Source: Microcoleus sp. CAN_BIN18
Lineage (GTDB): Bacteria; Cyanobacteriota; Cyanobacteriia; Cyanobacteriales; Microcoleaceae
DNA: 36,746 nucleotides
Assembly: GCA_026786085.1 (NCBI GenBank)
Contig: JAJAYT010000156.1
Location: 1-36,746, forward strand
Direction: 5' to 3'
Shown: piece by piece, positions 16,429-23,264 of the stretch
How the letters are laid out: every line of letters starts with the position of its first letter
Numbering within the stretch: the first letter of the stretch is position 1
The notes under the pieces: model-generated
What the model saw: only the letters and a program-made list of their open reading frames with translations
The model's database searches: none
Told to the model about the DNA's origin: nothing
Program-made: the position numbers and the translations under genes

Positions 16429-17871
16429 TCACGCCATCCCCTGTTCTAAATACTCAGCAATCTTTTGATTTATTTCCTGAAAAAATCTCCGCCTTGAATC
16501 CATCTCCCGTTTAGCTTTCAGAAAGTCAAGGAAACTAGCATGATAGATGGTGTAGCAGATTTCTCCGTCTACATTCAGCTTTTTCAAATACTCAACCCAC
16601 TTATCTTCTAAAACCTTTTTCACATCGCATTCATCCACCTCGGCAATTCCAGCAATCATCTCGCAGGGGATCGGCGTGCCAATCTCTAGTAAAATATACA
16701 AGACAATCTCCCTCAATTGCCCTGGATTAGCATCCATCTCCATCCGCACCCAATGGTTTTGATAATACTCTTGCAGCCCGTCTGGCAATTGATTTAAACT
16801 CAAGTCATTGTAATTGCCCTTAGCAATTGCTGGCAAAACATACCGCAAATACATAAAATTGTTTTCGCTCTTGTTTGCCACTTGCTCTACAAAACTTGTA
16901 TCGGTAATGCTGCGGGTTTGAATCCAGTTTCTCAGTCCATCTTTATAGTCAGAATCGGCATCGATCGCAAACCGAATATACTCTTTGATATCATTCTGAT
17001 TAAAATTGACATACTGGTCATCTCTCAAATCTAACTCTTTTACCGGAATTCCCGGAGATACAGACAGCCGCTTGTTACCGAGGTTATAAGGTCGCCTTGT
17101 CAGCAAGAAATAAACCCGATCTGGCAGAGTTGTCGGTAGATGTAAAAGATTTTCTCCTGGTTGTTGTTCGACTTCATCCAGTGCATCAATTGCAATTACC
17201 AAACGTTCGCAAGTACAGAGTTTTTCCGCCACCTTTGCCAGTAAAGTTGGTAAATCGGCATCTTCTGAATTTGGCAATTCGTAGCGGTCAATTAATTGCC
17301 GACGAATGCTCTTCAAAAACAATTCCGGTCGGTTTCGGCGTTCGACGAGAATATTGAAATAGCAGGGAGATTTATGTTCCCAGACGTATTTGGCAACGAT
17401 CGAACTTTTGCCCATTCCCGCATCCCCGATGATTGTAAAATAACCGTGAGGATTTGCGGTGATAAATTGCTGAAAAGTATCAAAAACAAATCTGCGGCCA
17501 CAAAATGTCCGAATTTTTTCTTCTATTAACGATCTAAATTCTTCTGGGTAGGGTGATGAGTTAGAAACTGGGGGAACAACTACTGGTGGTGATAGTTGAT
17601 AATACTTCTGTTTTAATTTAGTATGCAGAATATCCAATTTTCCTGCACCTCTTTGGTCAATAAGTTGAGGAAAACTATTTCCAAATTTTTTGTAAATCTC
17701 TCCCAGTCGCTGTTTTACAGTAGCTTCTGATATGCTGAATTTTACTGAAAGCTGTGCCTGATTTAAGGGTAATTTGTCAGGAGAGAAGAGTGCTGCTAAT
17801 AATGTTTCTGTTTGTTCCATAGATAATCCATGTCTCCCAGATTCGCCTTTAAGGAATTCTTGCCAATCCAT
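16429..17871 (-). CDS. HTH-NACHT/STAND NTPase, first gene of the split STAND operon
   Basis: The 480-residue protein has a predicted helix-turn-helix at about 10-75 (MEQTETLLAALFS, LNQAQLSVKFSISEATVKQRLGEIYKKFG), similar to the N-terminal helical domains of cyanobacterial NB-ARC/vWA-MoxR-associated proteins. A P-loop NTPase follows with Walker A GDAGMGKS (149-156), Walker B RLVIAIDALDEVE (Asp229, Asp232-Glu233) and sensor-like LLTRRP, then a winged-helix segment ending in YHASFLDFLKAK. Such proteins are signal-transduction switches that oligomerise on ligand detection, several being anti-phage. Here the sensor half is a separate coupled gene. The operon is divergent from the 18124 gene. Confidence 0.88.
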   Translation of the reverse strand: MDWQEFLKGESGRHGLSMEQTETLLAALFSPDKLPLNQAQLSVKFSISEATVKQRLGEIYKKFGNSFPQLIDQRGAGKLDILHTKLKQKYYQLSPPVVVPPVSNSSPYPEEFRSLIEEKIRTFCGRRFVFDTFQQFITANPHGYFTIIGDAGMGKSSIVAKYVWEHKSPCYFNILVERRNRPELFLKSIRRQLIDRYELPNSEDADLPTLLAKVAEKLCTCERLVIAIDALDEVEQQPGENLLHLPTTLPDRVYFLLTRRPYNLGNKRLSVSPGIPVKELDLRDDQYVNFNQNDIKEYIRFAIDADSDYKDGLRNWIQTRSITDTSFVEQVANKSENNFMYLRYVLPAIAKGNYNDLSLNQLPDGLQEYYQNHWVRMEMDANPGQLREIVLYILLEIGTPIPCEMIAGIAEVDECDVKKVLEDKWVEYLKKLNVDGEICYTIYHASFLDFLKAKREMDSRRRFFQEINQKIAEYLEQGMA

Positions 17872-17982
17872 CTAGGTTAACCCCAAATTTAAGTTTATTA
17901 CGACTTACGCACTGTCATGCACTTAAATCGTCCTGAGCCTTGCCAAGAATCGGGACGGGACTCAGCATGAGAGTAGTTTAAT

Positions 17983-18037
17983 TATACCTTGACTATACTT
18001 CGATTATACCAACCTTTAATATACCTAAGTTTATACC
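17983..18037. promoter_or_regulatory. Five phased TATACC direct repeats in a divergent intergenic region
   Basis: TATACC or TATACT occurs at 17983, 17994, 18005, 18020 and 18032, all in the same orientation; the first three are exactly 11 bp apart and the rest 15 and 12. Direct repeats at about one helical turn are the usual layout of OmpR/PhoB-family response-regulator sites, and such a regulator is encoded at 18805. The array lies 110 bp upstream of the STAND operon start and 90 bp upstream of the 18124 start, so it could control either. Confidence 0.5.
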
Positions 18038-18123
18038 TCTGGTCAACTTTACTCAATTAAATTGATGCCATGATTTTATCAAGACACAAAAACAAGTTTT
18101 GATAAACAAGAGAGGTCAGTCAA

Positions 18124-18750
18124 ATGAATTTTAAATTATTCGGCAACTCGCAAAACTCTGACGAAGATTATAGTGGAATCGGTATAAAACTTATGGGCAA
18201 AATTGCCGATGAGCTAAGTTATACCCGCACTTCTGACGGTCGCAACTGTTTGTTAATGGTGAAATATTATCAGCAGGTAGGTCTAGTACAACCCAAACAT
18301 AGCTCTCAAGCTGATTACTTTAAGCGGGCGATCGATATTTTAAACAGTTTTAACTGGCTTAAAGAGCAACCAACTTCCCAATTAGAGCCAAGCTCTTCTA
18401 ATCAGCCACTCCAAAAAATTACCACTCGACTAAATTCGGATATAAAGGGAATTACTCAAGTTTTATCGTGGGTCGAGCTGTTACAAAATATACAAACAAT
18501 TCCCGAAGCAGTTTTGCAGCAATTCAAACTCGCCGTCGTCGAAGGGTTTAGCAATGCTGTTCGCCACGCACACAAAAATCTGCCCTTAGAAACTCCGATC
18601 GAGCTCGCGTTCGCAGTTTTTGAAGAACGCCTAGAGATCGAAATTTGGGATTCTGGACAGCCTTTTGTTGAGTTTAAAGCGAAGTTGAAAGAAGAATTGC
18701 CAGAAAAAACTCTGTTTTGTTGGGACGACCTGAGTTTTACGTTTCACTAA
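18124..18750 (+). CDS. RsbW-type (HATPase_c_2) protein with permuted motif order
   Basis: The 208-residue protein has AGAGGT seven bases before its ATG. Its C-terminal part (about 100-190) is the first half of an anti-sigma-factor-kinase ATPase domain: N box VEGFSNAVRHAH (139-150) and G1 box WDSGQP (175-180). It then stops (LFCWDDLSFTFH) without the G2 lid. Residues 14-50 (EDYSGIGIKLMGKIADELSY, then RNCLLMVKYY) are what normally follows: the G2 lid and last strands of the same domain. The order is therefore reversed, as in a circular permutation or the fusion point of a tandem duplicate. Ordinary versions in cyanobacteria pair with PP2C phosphatases and anti-sigma antagonists. The next gene is a response regulator. 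Confidence 0.8.
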   Translation: MNFKLFGNSQNSDEDYSGIGIKLMGKIADELSYTRTSDGRNCLLMVKYYQQVGLVQPKHSSQADYFKRAIDILNSFNWLKEQPTSQLEPSSSNQPLQKITTRLNSDIKGITQVLSWVELLQNIQTIPEAVLQQFKLAVVEGFSNAVRHAHKNLPLETPIELAFAVFEERLEIEIWDSGQPFVEFKAKLKEELPEKTLFCWDDLSFTFH

Positions 18751-18804
18751 AGCTGTTTTGTAGTTGCCAGTTGTCCATTAACAGTAGGAAGAAATATTTT
18801 TGTT

Positions 18805-19524
18805 ATGGTTGTTGATACTACCCCCAAGATTCTGGTTGTGGATGATGACCCACTCATCCGCAATCTAGTTCATCGCTTTTTGAATCAGAAATATCAAGTA
18901 GATTCGGCAGCAGATGGCGATCGTGCTTTAGCATTATTTGAGGAATTCAAGCCTGTGCTAGTAATTCTCGATTGGAATTTGCCGGATACTACAGGCTATC
19001 ACCTCTGCCAAGAAATGCAGCGCCGTACTAATGTTTTTGTGGTAATGCTAAGCAGCCGCACAGACGAAGCTGATAAAATTAAAGCCCTGTCCGCTGGTGC
19101 TGATGACTATATCTGCAAACCTTTTGGTCTGGCGGAGTTAGCAGTTCGTATAGAAGTTGTGTTGAGACGCATGAAGTCTGTTACTCCATCACGTATCGTA
19201 TTCGATCAGTTCGCGATCGATCCAGCGCGTCGGGAAGCCACACTGAACGATCGAATTATCAAGTTAACAGCCTTGGAATTTGATATTTTGTATTTTTTGG
19301 CAAGTCATCCCGGTAAATCTTGGAATCGCCAACAGCTAATCGAAAAAATCTGGGGTTGGAACTGCGACGACACAGGAGAAGACCAACTTGTTAGCGTACA
19401 TATTAGTCAGATTCGCAAGAAAATGATTCAAGTTGATGCCACTGGGTCGCAGTTTATTAAAACTATTCACGGTTACGGTTACAGATTCGATCCGCCCGAT
19501 CGCACGACAATGGCAATTTACTAA
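18805..19524 (+). CDS. OmpR/PhoB-family response regulator
   Basis: The 239-residue protein has a receiver domain (acidic DDD at 13-15, phosphoacceptor Asp56 in VILDWNLPD, Ser in MLSSR, Lys in ICKPF) and a C-terminal winged helix (about 135-230; LTALEFDILYFLASHPGKSWNRQQL, VSVHISQIRKK, IKTIHGYGYRFD). It is a typical DNA-binding regulator of promoter direct repeats. It lies 54 bp after the permuted ATPase gene, probably in one transcript. No cognate kinase is adjacent. It is a candidate binder of the TATACC array upstream of the operon. Confidence 0.95.
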   Translation: MVVDTTPKILVVDDDPLIRNLVHRFLNQKYQVDSAADGDRALALFEEFKPVLVILDWNLPDTTGYHLCQEMQRRTNVFVVMLSSRTDEADKIKALSAGADDYICKPFGLAELAVRIEVVLRRMKSVTPSRIVFDQFAIDPARREATLNDRIIKLTALEFDILYFLASHPGKSWNRQQLIEKIWGWNCDDTGEDQLVSVHISQIRKKMIQVDATGSQFIKTIHGYGYRFDPPDRTTMAIY

Positions 19525-19597
19525 GGAGGAGACGGCAATGCCGTTTCCCTACCCCAAAATAGGAGGACACGGCAATGTCGTTTCCCTACCCCAAAAT
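19524..19597. repeat. 37-bp tandem repeat, two copies (GACGGCAATGCCGT type)
   Basis: Two adjacent 37-bp units (19524-19560 and 19561-19597) differ by only a few bases: AGGAGGAGACGGCAATGCCG and AGGAGGACACGGCAATGTCG, each followed by TTTCCCTACCCCAAAAT. The first starts in the stop codon of the response regulator gene. The core ACGGCAATGCCGT is a small palindrome. Confidence 0.9.
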
Positions 19598-19667
19598 GAT
19601 CGTAGCTTGCGGGGCGGAATGCCATCGCACTCCATGATAAATTCAACCATCCTCCGATTAATTGTAG

Positions 19668-19688
19668 GGACACGGCACTGCCGTGTCC
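19668..19688. terminator. GGACACGGC/GCCGTGTCC hairpin
   Basis: A perfect 9-bp stem (19668-19676 with 19680-19688, loop ACT) lies between the convergent response regulator and glycosyltransferase genes. It shares the ACACGGCA core of the 37-bp repeats upstream and probably belongs to the same family; termination is likely from position and strength. Confidence 0.55.
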
Positions 19689-19708
19689 TGACTTAGATAT
19701 CCTAGTTT

Positions 19709-20671
19709 TTAGCCGCCCCAAACTTTCTTTAAAACATCTTGAGGAGAGATGTCCGCCATCTTCCCAGTAGGAGATTTAATGCCCAAAAACCGATCGCTCT
19801 TTGGCAACAATTTCTCTGGATCTGTCGGGCCGAACAACGCAATTGTATAAGTTTGAACCGCCACAGCTAAGTGCATCGGCGCACTGTCAGTACACATCAT
19901 CAAATTAGCCGCAGCAATTGTCGCAGCCAATTTGCCCACATCATCGGGCGATGTCACTTTCACCTTCGGACACAACTTGATTAGTTCTGTCACAAAACCA
20001 GCATCTTCTGGCCCTTTAACAATCACAACTGGTAAATTTGGCTGGCGCTGCTGACAGTCTTCTATGATTTTTTGCCAATTGCCGATCGGGTAAATTTTGT
20101 CAATACCTTTAGACAGAGCTATCTGACTAGAACCGCCGTGAATTAGAATGTAACCGCTTTCTTTAATTCCCAACCGCTGCTGTTCCGCTTCCGCCCACTG
20201 AATGTCCATTTTTGGTACATTGATTGCTACTGGTGGACAAGCATTATTAATGTCAAAGCCTTGCAGCAAATCGTGGTACATTTCGGCGGCGTACTGCTCA
20301 GTTTTCAGCGGTACGGGATTGGTGAGAAATAAAGTATTGTTGCTTCCCACATAGCCAACTCTTTTGGGAATACCTGTCAGCCATAGCAGAAGTCCTACAC
20401 TCCACCGCTGGCCGAGGGAAATCACTGCTTCGTATTCGCGATCGCGAATTACACCCAGCAAATTGCCCCAATCCGCCATCGAGTTGCGGTCTTTGAAGTT
20501 GTAGGTTAAGACTTCTTTAACAGACTTACAGACTCGGTAAGCACCTTTTGCCCTCGGTTCGACGATCACATCAATTTGAGCATCGGGATAAGACTGCTTG
20601 AGGTCATCAAGAGTCGGGAAAAATAAAATTTGGTCGCCAATCCCGCCAGGGACAAGTGCTAGTATTCGCAT
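19709..20671 (-). CDS. Glycosyltransferase family 9 (heptosyltransferase-like)
   Basis: I take the start at 20671 (MRILALVPGGIGDQILFFPT, 320 residues), since GT9 proteins begin with exactly this strand-loop; the frame extends 18 codons upstream with no family resemblance. The family features are the GGIGDQ nucleotide-sugar loop, an N-terminal Rossmann domain ending near GIPKRVGY, and a C-terminal domain with YILIHGGSS and the CTDSAPMHLAVAVQTYTIALFGPTDP motif (Asp of TDSAPMHLA is typical). GT9 enzymes add heptose to lipopolysaccharide core at the inner membrane. In cyanobacteria the true sugar is often unknown. The gene is divergent from ispD. Confidence 0.88.
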   Translation of the reverse strand: MRILALVPGGIGDQILFFPTLDDLKQSYPDAQIDVIVEPRAKGAYRVCKSVKEVLTYNFKDRNSMADWGNLLGVIRDREYEAVISLGQRWSVGLLLWLTGIPKRVGYVGSNNTLFLTNPVPLKTEQYAAEMYHDLLQGFDINNACPPVAINVPKMDIQWAEAEQQRLGIKESGYILIHGGSSQIALSKGIDKIYPIGNWQKIIEDCQQRQPNLPVVIVKGPEDAGFVTELIKLCPKVKVTSPDDVGKLAATIAAANLMMCTDSAPMHLAVAVQTYTIALFGPTDPEKLLPKSDRFLGIKSPTGKMADISPQDVLKKVWGG

Positions 20672-20842
20672 CATAAACGATCGGGCTATTAGTGTTCGAG
20701 GTAGCTCTTTGCGATCGGCTGTCAACTATCAGCTTATAGTATTTCTAGACTTTAAAACCACTGGCTGACAGCGAAACAACTGATTGAAGAGTACAGGACG
20801 CTCTTATTATATATAGGTAGTTGGATTAAAAACGGTTAGTAA

Positions 20843-21538
20843 ATGCACTTATTAATTCCTGCGGCGGGTTCGGGGCGACGGATGGGGAGTCAGCGGAACA
20901 AACTGCTGCTGACTTTGCTCTCTAAACCTTTGCTGAGTTGGACTTTGGCCGCGGCTGAGGCTTCCGAGCACATTACCTGGATTGGGATCATCGGCCAGCC
21001 ACAGGATTTTCCTGATTTTGAAGCAATTCTGAGCAATTTATCTTTGGCTAAGCCTGTGAAACTGATTCAAGGAGGCGCAACTAGGCAAGAGTCAGTTTAC
21101 AACGGTTTGCAGAGTTTGCCTGCTGAGAGCGATCGCGTGTTGATACACGACGGTGCTCGATGTTTGGCAACTGCTGAATTGTTCGATCGGGCCGCAGACG
21201 CACTTTTGAGCTGTCCAGGCTTGATTGTCGCCGTCCCGGTCAAGGATACGATTAAGGTGGTAGATGAGCATCGGATTGTGCGAGACACACCGGAAAGGCG
21301 CAATTTGTGGGCCGCCCAGACTCCCCAAGGATTTGAAGTAAAGTTACTAAAGCAGTGTCACGCCCAAGGGCGAGAGAAGGGTTGGGAAGTTACTGATGAT
21401 GCGGCTTTGTTTGAAAAATGTGGTTTACCAGTACGAATTGTCGAGGGAGAAGAAACGAACTTGAAAGTGACAACTCCCGTTGATTTAGCACTAGCTGAAT
21501 TTATTTTGCGGCAGAGAACAATGACAGTTGACAGTTGA
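20843..21538 (+). CDS. ispD: 2-C-methyl-D-erythritol 4-phosphate cytidylyltransferase IspD
   Basis: The 231-residue protein has the CTP-binding N-terminus LIPAAGSGRRMGSQRNK (4-20), the central VLIHDGARC and VPVKDTIKVV, and the C-terminal AQTPQGFE, EVTDDAALFEKCG and EETNLKVTTPVDL motifs of IspD. The enzyme joins CTP and MEP to give CDP-methylerythritol in the non-mevalonate isoprenoid pathway, which supplies carotenoids, phytol and quinones. Length is standard. The gene is preceded by a possible TATATA -10 region (about 20809-20815) and stands alone. Confidence 0.97.
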   Translation: MHLLIPAAGSGRRMGSQRNKLLLTLLSKPLLSWTLAAAEASEHITWIGIIGQPQDFPDFEAILSNLSLAKPVKLIQGGATRQESVYNGLQSLPAESDRVLIHDGARCLATAELFDRAADALLSCPGLIVAVPVKDTIKVVDEHRIVRDTPERRNLWAAQTPQGFEVKLLKQCHAQGREKGWEVTDDAALFEKCGLPVRIVEGEETNLKVTTPVDLALAEFILRQRTMTVDS

Positions 21539-21559
21539 CAGTGGTTAGTTGCTACTTAT

Positions 21560-21604
21560 CAATTACCAATGCCCAATTACCAATTACCAATTACTAATTA
21601 CCAA
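21560..21604. repeat. AATTACC heptamer repeat
   Basis: About six imperfect copies of CCAATTA/CCAATGC in tandem between ispD and the Uma2 gene; the last bases of ispD and those following also carry TGACAGT repeats. Confidence 0.8.
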
Positions 21605-21655
21605 ACCTAAAACCGATAGTGTTATCATGAAAATATCATATCTGGAAGTAAATAT

Positions 21656-22549
21656 ATGATTTCTATTGCACCGATCGCACCACCATTACTCATAGGCGAA
21701 AAGCGAGTAGTGTTGAGAAATATTACTTGGGATGGTTATCAACAACTGTTGAAGATTTTGGGCGATAACCGAGCGGCTACATTGATATTCGATCGAGGGA
21801 CTTTAGAAATTACCATGCCTTTAGAACAACACGAATTTTCGGCACGCTTAATCGAGTTTTTGATTCGGATTTTGGTGGTAGAACTAGGTTTGAAGATTAA
21901 AACAATGGGTTCGACAACCCTCGATCGATCGGATCTAAATCGCGGTGCAGAACCAGACAATGCCTATTATATCCAAAATCAGCCCCTCGTAGCCGGTCGT
22001 ACAGTAGATTTAGCAACAGATCCAGCGCCAGATTTAGTAGTAGAAGTAGATATCACTCATACTGATATTGACAAGCCTGCTCTCTATGCCAGTTTGGGAG
22101 TATCAGAGTTCTGGAGGTATAATGGTAGAGAATGGCGGATTTATCAGCTCGAAAACTCTGAGTATTTGGAAGTATCTGTCAGCCCCACTTTTCCGATTCT
22201 ACCCAAAGAAAAGCTGTACGAATTTTTGGCAGCAGCGCAGTTAGATGAGGTAGAAGCAGAGGTGGATTTCCGCAACTGGGTGAGAGAAATGATCAAATCT
22301 AATTATCGAATCTATTGCAAATTTGATGTTTCATATAGGAACAGGCAAGATGCCAGTTCCACAAGAAAATTCACTCTTTGTGGAATGGGCATCTTGCCCG
22401 TTCTTGAGAATGGTGCAATATCTAAGCTAAAGCGGACTTTTAGTTCTGACTTGCTCATAAAGCTCTTCCATCACTTCAATAAACGAGTTATTGCGCTGCC
22501 AGAAAGCAGGAAAATCGCCTTGTTTTTTGACCGGAATACCAGCAACTAA
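21656..22549 (+). CDS. Uma2 (DUF820) family protein with aberrant C-terminal extension
   Basis: Residues 1 to about 215 are a normal Uma2/DUF820 domain (PD-(D/E)XK-like fold; LVVEVDITHTDIDKPALYASLGVSEFW, with the catalytic-type PDLVVEV at about 125-131). The family is hugely expanded in cyanobacteria; function is unknown though nuclease folds are predicted. Uma2 proteins usually end soon after the DFRNWV-type helix. Here the frame continues for about 70 more residues, first through a foldback repeat (22338-22404), then antisense into the 3' end of the broken SWIM gene. The original stop seems to have been lost by repeat insertion. The tail is unlikely to be functional. Confidence 0.82.
   Translation: MISIAPIAPPLLIGEKRVVLRNITWDGYQQLLKILGDNRAATLIFDRGTLEITMPLEQHEFSARLIEFLIRILVVELGLKIKTMGSTTLDRSDLNRGAEPDNAYYIQNQPLVAGRTVDLATDPAPDLVVEVDITHTDIDKPALYASLGVSEFWRYNGREWRIYQLENSEYLEVSVSPTFPILPKEKLYEFLAAAQLDEVEAEVDFRNWVREMIKSNYRIYCKFDVSYRNRQDASSTRKFTLCGMGILPVLENGAISKLKRTFSSDLLIKLFHHFNKRVIALPESRKIALFFDRNTSN
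22338..22404. repeat. MITE-like foldback element inserted in the Uma2 gene
   Basis: GGAACAGGCAAGATGCC (22338-22354) is inverted at 22387-22404 (GGGCATCTTGCCCGTTCT) and an inner pair TTCCACAA/TTTGTGGAA extends the stem, giving a 67-nt imperfect palindrome. The GAACAGGC/GCCTGTTC core recurs in the hairpin at 29331-29352, so it is a dispersed family. Confidence 0.8.
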
Positions 22550-23260
22550 TGGTTTTGTTAGGGGTTCCATTGTTTGAGGCAAACGCTTGGTTCCTTGCCA
22601 AAAATCCTGCAAGCGCTCAACAGCTTGGGCCGCAACTGTGGTAGGTCTAGTGTAATAAGATTCGGCTGGCTTGAGTGAACCTTGGGACAGTTGCAACTCT
22701 GCTGAAAGTGCCTAACCCAAAGGAGATTTGGCGAGTTCTTTGTATAAATCTTCTCGTGACAGTCCCCGCAATTCAAAGAGTAGAAATGGATCGCGATCGA
22801 GTTCGGCGGCTACCCGATAATAGACTCCAGCAATGTGTTTGCAGGGATTGCCATAATCTGGGCAAGAACACTGGGCATTAAAATCTTTCTCCCCGTGAGG
22901 TAGCAGATGTAAACCCAGGGTTGTAAAAGAATCTTCAATATTGCTAGGAATTTCGTTCAGCAGCAGTCTGGAAATCAAACTAGCTCTAGAAGCAATTAAG
23001 GCGATCGCAGCGGCCCATTTAGCGGCGCTAATCGGCTGAAACTCGATCGTGGTTATGTAAAGCGGTTCTTTGTAAACTCCAAAATAGGCATTGATAGAAC
23101 CTCTAACTCTAGCAAGGACGATGCCATCTTTAATCCCAAAGGAAGTGATTTTGCCGTTGTTGACGTAAGCTCTACCCCGACTTAAACGACCATCATCAGA
23201 GATATTGTCCAATGCTTGAATAAATTCTTGACCCCACCAGGTGCGACTAAACTTGCTCAT
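22427..23260 (-). pseudogene. SWIM zinc-finger protein gene interrupted by an in-frame TAG
   Basis: The first part (ATG at 23260, 182 codons) has the SWIM zinc signature CSCPDYGNPCKH (Cys131, Cys133, Cys140, His142) and ends LAKSPLG then TAG at 22714-22712. The same frame then continues for 94 codons, reading ALSAELQLSQGSLKPAESYY and on to EVMEELYEQVRTKS. This matches the expected C-terminus of the cyanobacterial SWIM proteins that accompany SNF2 ATPases, so a single base change of a sense codon (probably CAG, Gln) to TAG split it. It lies 4 bp downstream of the SNF2 gene. The N-terminal part with the zinc finger may still be made. A sequencing error cannot be excluded. Confidence 0.8.
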
Positions 23261-23264
23261 ACTA

